Source: Cytophaga sp. FL35
GTDB taxonomy: Bacteria > Bacteroidota > Bacteroidia > Flavobacteriales > Flavobacteriaceae
Length of the DNA stretch: 64,000 nucleotides
NCBI RefSeq assembly: GCF_014349235.1
Contig: NZ_JACSOH010000014.1
Coordinates: forward strand, 62,001-126,000
Direction: 5' to 3'
This document shows, piece after piece, positions 9,307 to 18,454 of this stretch. A program made the translations under genes and the position numbers. Under the pieces are notes generated by a model. That model was not told where the DNA came from. It did no database searches and was given only the letters and a program-made list of their open reading frames with translations. Every line of letters starts with the position of its first letter. The first letter of the stretch is position 1.

Positions 9307-10590
9307 TTACTGTTTCAGTTTGGCGTATAGCCATTGGTTCTTCATTTCTCGTTGTTCAGGAAAAGTCCAGTGTTGTGTTTCCAAAAATACTTTCAGTTCT
9401 TTTTTGACTTCTATAAGGTTGTAGGCGGCATACATGGAAACCGGTGGGCAAACATTGTCATTGTAGCCCCAGCTGTACCAGCCTTCGGCCTTTACAAAGC
9501 GGGCAAAATTTACAACGTCGTAATATTTAGAAACTTCAATTTTTTCCTGTTGGTTGGTAGATTCATCCACGAAAATCTGTGGCCAGCCACCGGCACGCCC
9601 ATGAAGAAACCCGGTCATATCAGATAATGCGGGATAAAATGCTGCCAGGTAATCGATCCTATCATCCAAACCAGCGGTAATGATGGAAAGTGCACCTCCT
9701 TGGCTTCCTCCCGTTACGGCGATATCGTCTCCGTTGAACTTATCCAAAGTTTCAATGAAATCAAGCGCACGAACGCAGCCTAAATATACACGACGATAGT
9801 ACATTTGGTCTTTGTTGTCTAAATTAAAGGTCTGGTATCCGTTCAGCGCACCAGCTCTTAAATCCCTATAAACACCTTCATCCAGATTTACGGGAATGCC
9901 GTGGATACCAATGGTAAAGGAAACGAAACCTTCAGCGGACTCGTTTACTTCACCATAATAGGGTCTAATTCCCGCTCCTGGAACGTGTAAGATGGCGGGA
10001 TATGTTCCTTCTTTTTTAGGGGTAGTAAGTATGCCATAAATTTTACCCTGTATGTTATTGATGCTCACATGGTAGACATTTACCTTATCGGTGCAACGTT
10101 CGGGCATCAAAGTGAGCACAGGTTCAATGGGGATTTGGGCCAATTCTTCCTTTCCTTTGTTCCAAAATTCCTCAAAATCCTTGGGCAGTGAGGTGGTCGG
10201 CTTTATTCTTTCGGGTTCAAATCCCACTGTCGTGTATGAGTTGTATTCCTTTCCATCCACGGTAACCTTTGCGGAACAACGTAGAAAGCCTGAATGGTCT
10301 ACTTTTTTGGCCTTGACCGTAGTATTGTTTTTTAGGTTGATGGTTCCCTGTTTTGAGAACGGAAGTTCCCTATAACCATGGTCCGGTCCAATAGCGTAGT
10401 CTACTTCAATGCCGGTAATGGGAACTTTGTTCTTAAGAACGGTAATAGTAAATTCTGCCTGTTCACCGGTGTTATACGTCCAATCGGCCTCACTTGGCGT
10501 GATGATGACTTCAACTAGTTGTTTGCTGGGTTGCGCAATTGAAAAATAGGAAAATAAGAGGAATGGGATGAGTAGTGCTTTCATCGACAT
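9307..10590 (-). CDS. Exported acetyl-xylan-esterase-like alpha/beta hydrolase
   Basis: The frame opens at a TTG at 10656, but the ATG at 10590 (or the one two codons later at 10584) gives a normal signal peptide MKALLIPFLLFSYFSIAQ and a 427-residue product. The first ~110 mature residues are a beta-sandwich, followed by an AXE1/cephalosporin-C-deacetylase-type hydrolase domain. The nucleophile elbow is TGGSQGGALS (Ser near 294), the acid is in DNVCPPVSMY (about 385), and the base is in TQHWTFPEQ (about 406). This points to deacetylation of plant or algal xylan or other O-acetylated sugars in the periplasm. It is followed directly by the EamA transporter and preceded by an NTF2-like gene. Confidence 0.83.
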   Translation of the reverse strand: MSMKALLIPFLLFSYFSIAQPSKQLVEVIITPSEADWTYNTGEQAEFTITVLKNKVPITGIEVDYAIGPDHGYRELPFSKQGTINLKNNTTVKAKKVDHSGFLRCSAKVTVDGKEYNSYTTVGFEPERIKPTTSLPKDFEEFWNKGKEELAQIPIEPVLTLMPERCTDKVNVYHVSINNIQGKIYGILTTPKKEGTYPAILHVPGAGIRPYYGEVNESAEGFVSFTIGIHGIPVNLDEGVYRDLRAGALNGYQTFNLDNKDQMYYRRVYLGCVRALDFIETLDKFNGDDIAVTGGSQGGALSIITAGLDDRIDYLAAFYPALSDMTGFLHGRAGGWPQIFVDESTNQQEKIEVSKYYDVVNFARFVKAEGWYSWGYNDNVCPPVSMYAAYNLIEVKKELKVFLETQHWTFPEQREMKNQWLYAKLKQ

Positions 10591-10652
10591 GGTATTGGTT
10601 GGTTTTAGTTGAATTGAAATACTAAGATACAAATTGATAACTAGGAAAGAAA

Positions 10653-11108
10653 TCAATTACCGGTTCTTGGAAGCATATTTCTGATGGCACTAATTTTCCA
10701 ATTTTCATCTTCCAAAACGGCAATAAAAGTGCTCCACATATTTCGGACATTGCCGTTAGGGTTTCTTATTTCGTAGCGGGCATCGATTATGGCCACGGAA
10801 TTGTTCAAGAATCGTACCTGCTCCACCTCTAATATACGATCTCCCGGGTTGGCGTTGGAGCTTTGGAGCATTCCTTGTTGTGCCGTTTTGCGTCCACGGC
10901 GCCACTCGCCCGTAGAAACAAGTTGGTCTATATCATCGGTTAAGATGTTACCAAGAAGAAGGGTGTCCTGATGATCTCTAGCATGCGCATAAGCAGCTAT
11001 GAGATCATAGAGTGGTTTTTCTTGAGGGGTTTGGGCTTGAATAGGTAGCGTAAGAAACAGTATAATAATAGAAGTATGCAAACAATATGTGGCTTCACAT
11101 AGCTTCAT
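10653..11108 (-). CDS. Exported NTF2-like (DUF4440/SnoaL-type) protein
   Basis: A 151-residue protein with a signal peptide (about residues 1-25, ending LPIQAQ) and an NTF2-like alpha+beta cone domain. Signs are the early helix LIAAYAHARDHQDTLLLGNI, then strands with VRFLNNSVAIIDARYEI and WSTFIAVLEDENWKISAIRN, close to the SgcJ/EcaC and DUF4440 groups. Such proteins may bind small ligands or act as enzymes, and no catalytic residues can be assigned here. It heads the unit leading into the esterase gene and sits 3 bp after the TerB-like gene stop, so it may be co-transcribed with that pair. Confidence 0.78.
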   Translation of the reverse strand: MKLCEATYCLHTSIIILFLTLPIQAQTPQEKPLYDLIAAYAHARDHQDTLLLGNILTDDIDQLVSTGEWRRGRKTAQQGMLQSSNANPGDRILEVEQVRFLNNSVAIIDARYEIRNPNGNVRNMWSTFIAVLEDENWKISAIRNMLPRTGN

Positions 11109-11111
11109 GCA

Positions 11112-11456
11112 CTACTCCGTCTCGTTTCCAATACCAATATTCTTGAAGGTATCAATAATCAATTCCATTTCATTTTCATGAAGAACCTCATCGGCCATGG
11201 CAATATTGTCCAAAATTTTGGCCAACACCTTTTTCTTGTCGTAATCCATGTTGTTGAGTGGAACCAAAGCCTCGTCCATGCTCATCTCTTGGGCTTCCTT
11301 GGCAAGGGAATCCGTCAAATCCATAGAAGCTATCAGTTTTTTAATGGCTGCTACTTCGGTAGGGTGAATGGTCCCGTCGGCCAAGACCACTTCATAGGCA
11401 GTGCTTAAAACTGCTTTTTTTTCTACATCGGAAAAATTGGGGATATCGGAAGGCAT
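11112..11456 (-). CDS. TerB-like protein, second of a tandem pair
   Basis: A 114-residue, all-helical cytoplasmic protein of the TerB (tellurite-resistance B) fold. The diagnostic first repeat VLADGTIHPTEVAAIKKL and the second EVLHENEMELIIDTF match the two D/E-x-G-x-(V/I)-x-x-x-E segments of the family. It lies 3 bp downstream of a homologous gene, implying duplication and co-transcription. No other ter genes are nearby, so tellurite resistance is not indicated. TerB domains are generally metal-binding scaffolds near membranes; the specific role is unknown. Confidence 0.8.
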   Translation of the reverse strand: MPSDIPNFSDVEKKAVLSTAYEVVLADGTIHPTEVAAIKKLIASMDLTDSLAKEAQEMSMDEALVPLNNMDYDKKKVLAKILDNIAMADEVLHENEMELIIDTFKNIGIGNETE

Positions 11457-11459
11457 TTG

Positions 11460-11795
11460 CTAATTTATAAAGTTCATTGAACTATAAATATACTCCATTA
11501 AATCGGATTCTTTGGTATGTTTAAAACCATCTGAAATTGCAGTAGATTCTAATATTTCTTTCAGGCTGTTTTTCTTTATCTCCGGCATGGATTTCAGAAT
11601 TTCAATGGCTTGTTCACTATCGATGTTTCGGGCCTGCATAATAAAATTACTGTCGAAATCTAGCTGTTCCATGAGTTGGGTGAGTGCGGTTATTTCTCCG
11701 TTGTGAATATTTCCATCTGCGAGAATAACAGCGTTTACGGCATTTACAACGGCCATTTTTTCGGCCAACGTAAATGAAATGTGGGGACTTTGCAT
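11460..11795 (-). CDS. TerB-like protein, first of a tandem pair
   Basis: A 111-residue helical protein with the same repeat plan as its downstream neighbour: AVILADGNIHNGEITALTQL near residues 22-41 and a second half with AISDGFKHTKESDLMEYI. The two proteins are only modestly similar, so the duplication is old. The gene starts at ATG 11795, about 100 bp after the mfd stop on the same strand, with no perfect -7 element seen in the spacer. Function is unassigned beyond the fold. Confidence 0.78.
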   Translation of the reverse strand: MQSPHISFTLAEKMAVVNAVNAVILADGNIHNGEITALTQLMEQLDFDSNFIMQARNIDSEQAIEILKSMPEIKKNSLKEILESTAISDGFKHTKESDLMEYIYSSMNFIN

Positions 11796-11898
11796 ACGTT
11801 GCTACTAGTTAAAATTGCGAGGGCAAGATAAAAAAATATATACAAGTCGCACATTTTGAGGTAGAAACCTTGGTTGCTGAAGGGTAAAATAACAACGG

Positions 11899-14800
11899 TT
11901 ACTGTTCAGCGGTAACCGGTTGTGCCAACTCCCTAAAAGGAATCAAAGCCTTCATGGCCTTTTCAATACTAGTGATATTGTTAAAGGTAAGTAGCAAACG
12001 CAGCCCGTTTCTGGTCTGTTTTTCCTTTAAAGTACATTGTTGCGGATGACTTTGAACATACTGCAAAACCTTGGTGAAGGCCGCACTTTGGTAAAAGGCC
12101 GATTGTTGGTCGGCTATAAAGTAACCAATCAACTTGGTCTTCTTCATGACCACTTTTTCGATGCCTATTTGGCTGGTGATCCATTTAATTCTCACCGAAT
12201 TCAATAGGTCTTCTGCTTCCTGTGGAAGTTCTCCAAATCGATCCACCAGTTCAGTTTCAAACTTCTGCAGCTCCATTTCATCCTTTACCTGATTCAGCTC
12301 TGTGTACAGGTTTAGGCGTTCGGTAATGTTATTGATGTAGTCATCGGGGAAGAGCAGCTCAAAATCCGTGTCAATTTGAGATTCTTTTACGAATACCTTC
12401 TCTTTATGTCCCTCTACTTCTTCGTACAGTTCTTTGAACTCGTTTTCCTTCAGTTCGTCTATGGCCTCGGCCAAAATTTTCTGATAGGTTTCAAAACCTA
12501 TTTCATTGATAAATCCGCTTTGCTCGCCTCCCAATAAATCTCCCGCACCACGAATTTCCAAATCTTTCATAGCGATATTGAAACCACTGCCCAGTTCAGT
12601 AAACTGTGCCAAGGCCTCAATACGCTTACGGGCATCGGCGGTCATTACTTCATAAGGTGGAGTAATAAAGAAACAGAAGGCTTTTTTATTGCTACGGCCA
12701 ACGCGTCCTCGCATCTGGTGTAGGTCACTGAGGCCAAAATTGTTGGCATTATTAATAAAAATGGTATTGGCGTTGGTTACATCGAGCCCACTTTCGATAA
12801 TGGTGGTTGAAACCAATACGTCAAACTCCCCGTTCATAAAACTGAGCATGAGGGCTTCCAGCTTTTTCCCGTCCATTTGGCCATGACCTATGCCTACTTT
12901 GGCATCGGGAACCAGGCGTTGGATCATTCCGCCTACCTCTTTCAGGTTTTCAATTCTGTTATGAATAAAAAACACTTGTCCGCCACGTTGAATTTCGTAC
13001 GAAATAGCATCCCTTAAAACTTCCTCGTTCAAGCGAACCACCCTACTTTCAATGGGGTAGCGATTGGGAGGTGGCGTGCTAATGACCGATAAATCCCGGG
13101 CGGCCATTAAACTAAACTGTAGCGTTCTAGGTATAGGTGTTGCCGTAAGGGTGAGAACATCTACATTCTCCTTTATGGATTTTAGCTTGTCCTTTACCGC
13201 AACCCCGAACTTTTGCTCTTCATCGACAATTAGTAATCCTAAATCCTTGAACTGAACGTTCTTGTTTACAAGCTGGTGGGTGCCAATGATGATGTCCACT
13301 TTTCCGCTGGCCAAATTCTCCAAGGTTTCCCTACGCTCTTTGGTAGTTCTGAACCTGTTAAGGTAATCGACCGTTACCGGCATATCTTTTAATCGTTCCG
13401 AAAAGGTACGATGGTGTTGGAATGCCAAAATAGTAGTAGGAACCAATACGGCCACCTGTTTGCCATTGTCCACCGCCTTAAAGGCTGCCCTTATGGCCAC
13501 CTCGGTTTTACCAAAGCCAACATCGCCACAAATGAGTCTGTCCATGGGGCGCTCGCTTTCCATATCGCGCTTTACGTCTTCGGTAGCTTTGCTCTGGTCT
13601 GGCGTATCTTCATAAATAAAAGAGGCTTCCAGCTCATTCTGTAAATAGCTGTCAGGCGCATACTGAAAACCTTTCTCCAGTCTTCGCTTGGCGTATATTT
13701 TAATGAGGTCAAAAGCAATTTTCTTGACCCGGGTCTTGGTTTTTTGCTTTAATTTTTTCCAAGCGGCAGAACCCAGTTTAAATATTTTGGGCGGAGCTCC
13801 ATCCTTTCCGTTGAATTTGGATATTTTGTGCAGGGAATGAATGCTCACATAAAGAATGTCGCGCTCGCCGTACATTAATTTAATGGCTTCTTGCTTTTTG
13901 CCCTCAACATCAATTTTTTGTAAGCCCCCAAATTTGCCGATCCCATGGTCTATGTGGGTGACGTAATCGCCTATCTCAAGCTTGTTAAGTTCCTTTAAGG
14001 TAATTGCCTGCTTTTTGGCATAGCCGTTCTTTAAATGAAACTTATGGTAACGCTCAAATATCTGATGGTCTGTATAGCAAACAATTTTAAGGTCATCGTC
14101 AATAAAACCTTGGTAGAGTGGCATTACCCGGGTTTCATAATGAACCTTGCGGCTTACATCTTCAAAAATGGCATGAAACCTTTTGGCCTGTTGCTCGCTG
14201 GCGCAAAAAATATAATTGGTATACCCTTTCGCCTTATGGGCGTTCAAATCATCAATTAGTAAATTGAATTTCTTATTGAACGAGGGCTGCGGCTTGGTAT
14301 TGAAATTAAACTCTTCGTTTACATTTAAATTGGAGGGAGGGGTACCCATGGAGACAATGCCAAAGTCTTTCAGATGTGCTCCAAAAGTGGTAGCATTCAT
14401 AAAAAGCTCTTCAGGCTCTGCATGCTTCACCTCTTTGGATAATTTTTCAAAGGCGTCACCTGCCTTTTGAAAAAAATCATCCAAACGGTCCAAAAGAAAA
14501 TCGGTATTCTTAATAAAAATGGAAGTGTCTGCTGAGATGTATTTTAGAAAACCTTCCCTTTTTTCCTCCAAAAATTTATCCGCCACATTGGGTATGATGG
14601 TAATTTTGTTCACTTTGTCCGTAGAAAGCTGACTTTCCACATCAAAGGTTCGAATACTATCCACATCATCACCAAAAAATTCAATACGATAGGGTTCGTC
14701 ATTGGAGAATGAAAATACATCAACAATTCCGCCACGTACCGAAAACTCCCCAGGTTCGGTTACAAAATCGACCCGCTTAAATTTATATTCAAATAAAACC

Positions 14801-15273
14801 TCGTTTAGAAAATCGAGCGATAAATTATCATCGGTCTTAATCTTAAGCGTATTTTTTTGAAGTTCTCTACGGGTGACCACTTTTTCAAAAAGTGCTTCGG
14901 GGTAGGTAACGATTACTGCCGGTTTTTTACGGGAGTTGATGCGGTTCAAAACCTCCGCCCTTAATAATACATTGGCATTATCGGTCTCCTCAATTTGGTA
15001 GGGCCTACGGTAACTTCCGGGGTAAAAAAGAACGTGTTCCTCACCCATTAACTGCTCTAAATCGTTCAAATAATAAGCCGCTTCTTCCTTATCATCAAAA
15101 ATTAAGAGAAAGGTCTGGTCTGAAATTTTAAAAGTTTCAGACAGCACAAAGGACAGAGAAGAACCAGTTAGGCCATGTATAGCCGTAGTTGCTTCATTTT
15201 GGGAAATAGCATTCCCTAGTTTCCGGATGTTCGGAGACTGGGCAAACAGTTGTTGGATAGCAATTTGGGTCAA
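11899..15273 (-). CDS. mfd: Transcription-repair coupling factor Mfd
   Basis: A superfamily-2 DNA translocase that removes RNA polymerase stalled at lesions and recruits UvrA. Domain order is the UvrB-like N-terminal module (about 1-330), the CarD-like RNA-polymerase-interaction domain (EIGDYVTHIDHGIGKFGG, about 455-470), the RecG-like translocase with Walker A GDVGFGKTEVA (about 585) and DEEQ (about 685), TATPIPRT, and the C-terminal TRCF domain. The frame is open to an ATG at 15324, but a perfect -7 element at 15292-15299 lies inside that extension. The TTG at 15273, giving (M)TQIAIQQLFAQSPN and 1124 residues, is therefore preferred; the identity is certain and the start moderately so. Confidence 0.95.
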   Translation of the reverse strand: MTQIAIQQLFAQSPNIRKLGNAISQNEATTAIHGLTGSSLSFVLSETFKISDQTFLLIFDDKEEAAYYLNDLEQLMGEEHVLFYPGSYRRPYQIEETDNANVLLRAEVLNRINSRKKPAVIVTYPEALFEKVVTRRELQKNTLKIKTDDNLSLDFLNEVLFEYKFKRVDFVTEPGEFSVRGGIVDVFSFSNDEPYRIEFFGDDVDSIRTFDVESQLSTDKVNKITIIPNVADKFLEEKREGFLKYISADTSIFIKNTDFLLDRLDDFFQKAGDAFEKLSKEVKHAEPEELFMNATTFGAHLKDFGIVSMGTPPSNLNVNEEFNFNTKPQPSFNKKFNLLIDDLNAHKAKGYTNYIFCASEQQAKRFHAIFEDVSRKVHYETRVMPLYQGFIDDDLKIVCYTDHQIFERYHKFHLKNGYAKKQAITLKELNKLEIGDYVTHIDHGIGKFGGLQKIDVEGKKQEAIKLMYGERDILYVSIHSLHKISKFNGKDGAPPKIFKLGSAAWKKLKQKTKTRVKKIAFDLIKIYAKRRLEKGFQYAPDSYLQNELEASFIYEDTPDQSKATEDVKRDMESERPMDRLICGDVGFGKTEVAIRAAFKAVDNGKQVAVLVPTTILAFQHHRTFSERLKDMPVTVDYLNRFRTTKERRETLENLASGKVDIIIGTHQLVNKNVQFKDLGLLIVDEEQKFGVAVKDKLKSIKENVDVLTLTATPIPRTLQFSLMAARDLSVISTPPPNRYPIESRVVRLNEEVLRDAISYEIQRGGQVFFIHNRIENLKEVGGMIQRLVPDAKVGIGHGQMDGKKLEALMLSFMNGEFDVLVSTTIIESGLDVTNANTIFINNANNFGLSDLHQMRGRVGRSNKKAFCFFITPPYEVMTADARKRIEALAQFTELGSGFNIAMKDLEIRGAGDLLGGEQSGFINEIGFETYQKILAEAIDELKENEFKELYEEVEGHKEKVFVKESQIDTDFELLFPDDYINNITERLNLYTELNQVKDEMELQKFETELVDRFGELPQEAEDLLNSVRIKWITSQIGIEKVVMKKTKLIGYFIADQQSAFYQSAAFTKVLQYVQSHPQQCTLKEKQTRNGLRLLLTFNNITSIEKAMKALIPFRELAQPVTAEQ

Positions 15274-15291
15274 CCGTAAAATTTTGAGTTG

Positions 15292-15299
15292 CAAAGATA
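15292..15299 (-). promoter_or_regulatory. Candidate -7 element of mfd
   Basis: TATCTTTG on the minus strand is a perfect TAnnTTTG. It sits about 19 bp ahead of the TTG codon at 15273 and inside the longer possible mfd reading frame, so it bears on the choice of start codon. Confidence 0.45.
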
Positions 15300-15434
15300 A
15301 ACATCCTTCTAAAATCGATGCCATTCATTTTTAACGAAATCGGGCTAGAAACTGATACAAATAATGCGGAAATTAGACTTTTAAGGAAATTGGGTACAAT
15401 GGAACTTCTAGTAGATCGGATTTAATAAGCAATT

Positions 15435-16784
15435 ATGGAGGTAAAAAAGTTTGATGTTTTTGTAATAGGAAGCGGAATTGCAGGCCAAACTGTGGCTACT
15501 AATTGTGCTAAAGCTGGCTTGAAAGTGGCGGTGGCCGATAAACGCGAATTTGGAGGAACTTGTGCCAATAGGGGCTGTGACCCCAAAAAGGTATTGTTGG
15601 CCGCTACGGAAGTATTGGAATCTGCCGCCTTGATGGACGGAAAGGGAGTAAACGGTAAACTAGAAATCAACTGGAAAAAACTTCAAAAGTTCAAAAGTAA
15701 TTTTACGGAGGCCGTGCCAAAATCCACAGAAGAGAAATTAAAGGACCTAGGTATTAAATTATACCACCAATCCCCTCAATTTTTGGATAAAAACACCTTG
15801 GAGGTGGAAGGAAAGAAAGTGCAGGCCCAAAAAATTGTGATCGCTACCGGTTATGAGCCGAGAGTGCTGCCAATAAAGGGGCATAAGTTGTTAAAGAACA
15901 GCGATGATTTCCTCGATTTGAAGAAACTGCCCAAAAAGCTGATTTATATTGGAGCTGGATATATAGGAATGGAGTTCGCCCATATGGCAGCTCGTGCAGG
16001 ATCAAAGGTGACGATAATCGATTCAGGAAAAAGAGCTCTCAAACCTTTTGATGCCGATTTAGTAGGGGAATTAATCAATTATTCCAAAAAGATTGGAATT
16101 GAATTCATTTTTGGGGCACAGGTAGAAAAAGTAGAAAGACTAAGGAAGAAGTATAAGATTTATTTTAAGACCAACGGTAAGAACCAAAGTCTCAAAGCTG
16201 GTTTGGTCTTTAATACTGCAGGAAGAGTGCCCGCTGTTTCCCAACTGGATTTGGATAAAGGTGTGGTGGAGCATAATGAATATGGAATTGTGGTGAATAG
16301 TTTTTTACAAAATACCACGAATGAAAATGTATATGCCTGTGGTGATGTATCCGATAATGAAGTGCCGTTAACACCTCTATCCGGTAGGGAAGGATATGTG
16401 GTTTCCCAAAATATCATCCATGGTAACACCAAAAAACTAAATACACCTGTGGTGCCATCGGTAGTGTTTACCTTGCCCCACTTGGCGTCTGTGGGTTACA
16501 GTGAAAAAGAGGCTAAAAACCGATACAAAAATGTTATTGTTAGAGAGGGAAATGCCAAAAAATGGTTCAATGCCAAGCGGAAGAACTATCCTGTATACAA
16601 CTATAAAATAATACTGAACAAGAGAACACAGGAAATTGTAGGAGCCCATATTTTAAGCCCCGATGCGGCGGAAACAATTAATATCTTCGCCATGGCCATT
16701 AATAAAAAAATGACCGCAGGTGATATAAAAGGAACCATTTTTACCTACCCGTCCTGGATCAATGATGTAAAGAGTATGGTGTAG
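15435..16784 (+). CDS. FAD-dependent pyridine nucleotide-disulfide oxidoreductase-like protein
   Basis: A 449-residue flavoprotein of the glutathione reductase / mercuric reductase superfamily. FAD-binding GSGIAGQT is at 12-19, the redox disulfide is C43-C48 in GGTCANRGCDPKK, the NAD(P)H-binding GAGYIGMEFA lies near 175, and VYACGDVSD completes FAD binding. The C-terminal interface domain is present, but where classical enzymes have the H-P-T-x-x-E catalytic motif this protein has TYPSWINDVKSMV and then ends. The active-site histidine is replaced by tyrosine and the glutamate is absent. It therefore probably does not act as a standard glutathione, lipoamide or mercury reductase. It abuts the convergent TspO-like gene with no spacer. 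Confidence 0.85.
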   Translation: MEVKKFDVFVIGSGIAGQTVATNCAKAGLKVAVADKREFGGTCANRGCDPKKVLLAATEVLESAALMDGKGVNGKLEINWKKLQKFKSNFTEAVPKSTEEKLKDLGIKLYHQSPQFLDKNTLEVEGKKVQAQKIVIATGYEPRVLPIKGHKLLKNSDDFLDLKKLPKKLIYIGAGYIGMEFAHMAARAGSKVTIIDSGKRALKPFDADLVGELINYSKKIGIEFIFGAQVEKVERLRKKYKIYFKTNGKNQSLKAGLVFNTAGRVPAVSQLDLDKGVVEHNEYGIVVNSFLQNTTNENVYACGDVSDNEVPLTPLSGREGYVVSQNIIHGNTKKLNTPVVPSVVFTLPHLASVGYSEKEAKNRYKNVIVREGNAKKWFNAKRKNYPVYNYKIILNKRTQEIVGAHILSPDAAETINIFAMAINKKMTAGDIKGTIFTYPSWINDVKSMV

Positions 16785-17603
16785 TTATTTGAGTCCCCAA
16801 CGTTCTTTGCATTTTTCCACCGGACTGGTTGCACGGTTCTTAAAGGCGTGAATTCCCGAAGCAATAAAAAGGATTGCACCGCCACCAAGTGCGCTGTAAG
16901 CTATACTTGGGATATTTGTTCTATGACGAATGTAGATAGCTACCAATGCCCAAACCCCCACCATGGCAAACTCGCGCATATTTCTTTTAATAATCATCAG
17001 CAGATTGATAATGACCGCAGCCACGATCATAATTACGGTCCATATCTCTTCTGAAAGAAAACCGCCGTCCCAACCTAATTTGGTTAAGTAGGCTGAAATA
17101 TTAGCGATGGTAGCAACGGTAATCCAACCGGAATACAAACAAATAGGCCACCACACAAATGCGATAATTTCAATAGGAGCATCCCAACACTCCATGTTTG
17201 TTTTGCGGATTATTTGAATCAAGGAGGCCAAAATTCCTAACATGATGAGTACAGAAAGTCCGATGAAGTCGTAACTAAAAGCGATTACCCAACTAGCATT
17301 TAAGATATTTGCCAGAGAGAACCACCAGCCTGTTTGCGTTACAAACTCTGAAGTTTTGGAACTAAAAAACGAGCGCCTAACCTGAAAAACCGAATAAGCG
17401 ATTAAGCTCAAAAAAATAACCCCCCAAATAGAAAAGGCGTAACCGGCCGGTGTAAAAAGATTATCGTATTGAGCACTTACCTCCCCAATGGTGGTATTGT
17501 TCAATCGGTAGACTTGGGAAATATAGTTGACCAAAACAACCAGAAGTACCGAAACTGAATTAAATATGGAAAGCTTTTTGACCACAACAAATTTTTGGGG
17601 CAA
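16785..17603 (-). CDS. TspO/MBR-like tryptophan-rich membrane protein
   Basis: A 272-residue polytopic inner-membrane protein with seven or eight hydrophobic helices. Segments such as FTPAGYAFSIWGVIFLSLIA, NILNASWVIAFSYDFIG and IEIIAFVWWPICLYSGWITV resemble TspO/MBR tryptophan-rich sensory proteins, though it is about 100 residues longer than the classical five-helix TspO. The start is uncertain: the TTG at 17603 is used here, and a GTG six codons later is possible. TspO proteins bind porphyrins; whether this long form does is unknown. It lies downstream of pdeM on the same strand. Confidence 0.68.
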   Translation of the reverse strand: MPQKFVVVKKLSIFNSVSVLLVVLVNYISQVYRLNNTTIGEVSAQYDNLFTPAGYAFSIWGVIFLSLIAYSVFQVRRSFFSSKTSEFVTQTGWWFSLANILNASWVIAFSYDFIGLSVLIMLGILASLIQIIRKTNMECWDAPIEIIAFVWWPICLYSGWITVATIANISAYLTKLGWDGGFLSEEIWTVIMIVAAVIINLLMIIKRNMREFAMVGVWALVAIYIRHRTNIPSIAYSALGGGAILFIASGIHAFKNRATSPVEKCKERWGLK

Positions 17604-17661
17604 GCTATGGAAAATTACAATTTGAGATGTTCTTTGTTGGGCAAATTACTGTCCTAAAAGC

Positions 17662-18294
17662 TTAAACCTGTATCACCTGTTGTTCGGCAATTACAAAAAT
17701 TTCATCCGATTCTTTGGGATTTAAAACGTGGTTGCCCGTAAATTCACCAAAAGCGGGAAGTATCATTTGGTTTTCGGTTTTAAAAAAGCAGGGTAATTTT
17801 AGTCGCTGTCTGCCAAAGCCCTGTAGCCTCACCGCGGGGTGTATATGGCCGCACAGGTTAAAAAAACCTTCTCTCTCCTCTGGATGGTGGGTGAGGAGGA
17901 ACTCTTCGGTTACACATTCCTCCAATTGTTCAATTTGTAAACTTTCAAATTTTTCGGGTGCAATTATATCATGGTTGCCGGTAATCAAGATAATTTTGGC
18001 AGGGGTACGGGCCACCCAATTTTCAAATAGCACCCATTCCCTATTTAATGAGGAATGAAACAAATCACCTAAAAAACAGATTTCAAAAGGTTGATAGGTT
18101 TCCACTAGCTTATCCATTAAAAGATAGTTCTTGTGAATGGCATGCTTGGGTACGGCAGCGCCAAATTTCCTAAAGTGGGAGACCTTACCTAAGTGTACAT
18201 CGCTTAAAAGCAAACAAGATTTTTCTTCCCAAAAAATGGCTCCTGTGGGGTCTAAAGTAAAGGTTTGCTTATGAACATGAATTTTGTGGCTCAT
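17662..18294 (-). CDS. pdeM: Ligase-associated DNA repair metallophosphoesterase PdeM
   Basis: A 210-residue calcineurin-type phosphoesterase. Metal-binding motifs are SDVHLGK (D32, H34), GDLFHS (D77), GNHD (N107, H108), a histidine pair in LTHHPEE and GHIH. PdeM proteins belong to the ligase-associated DNA damage response set with an Lhr-type helicase, an ATP-dependent ligase and an exonuclease; all three partners occur further right on the same strand (22312-27943). Here pdeM is separated from the helicase by a TonB receptor and a PepSY gene on the other strand, which breaks the usual operon. An endonuclease role is inferred from the family. Confidence 0.87.
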   Translation of the reverse strand: MSHKIHVHKQTFTLDPTGAIFWEEKSCLLLSDVHLGKVSHFRKFGAAVPKHAIHKNYLLMDKLVETYQPFEICFLGDLFHSSLNREWVLFENWVARTPAKIILITGNHDIIAPEKFESLQIEQLEECVTEEFLLTHHPEEREGFFNLCGHIHPAVRLQGFGRQRLKLPCFFKTENQMILPAFGEFTGNHVLNPKESDEIFVIAEQQVIQV

Positions 18295-18454
18295 CTATGA
18301 CTGTAAAAATACCGCTATTTCAATAAAAACTTGGTTGGTACCGACATGGGACGAGATATTTCTAATAATTTTTTTGTTTTTCTAGTTGCCACGGAATAAG
18401 TGATTTACCGAATGTTATAAGTTTTTTTTGCCCGCTTATCCAAAATTTTATTTG

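Noticed and set aside
11112-11795. Tellurite-resistance operon
   Set aside because: Only TerB-fold proteins are present; terA, terC, terD and terE-type genes are absent nearby.
15435-16784. Mercuric reductase
   Set aside because: There is no N-terminal HMA domain or C-terminal cysteine pair, the catalytic histidine is missing, and no other mer genes are nearby.
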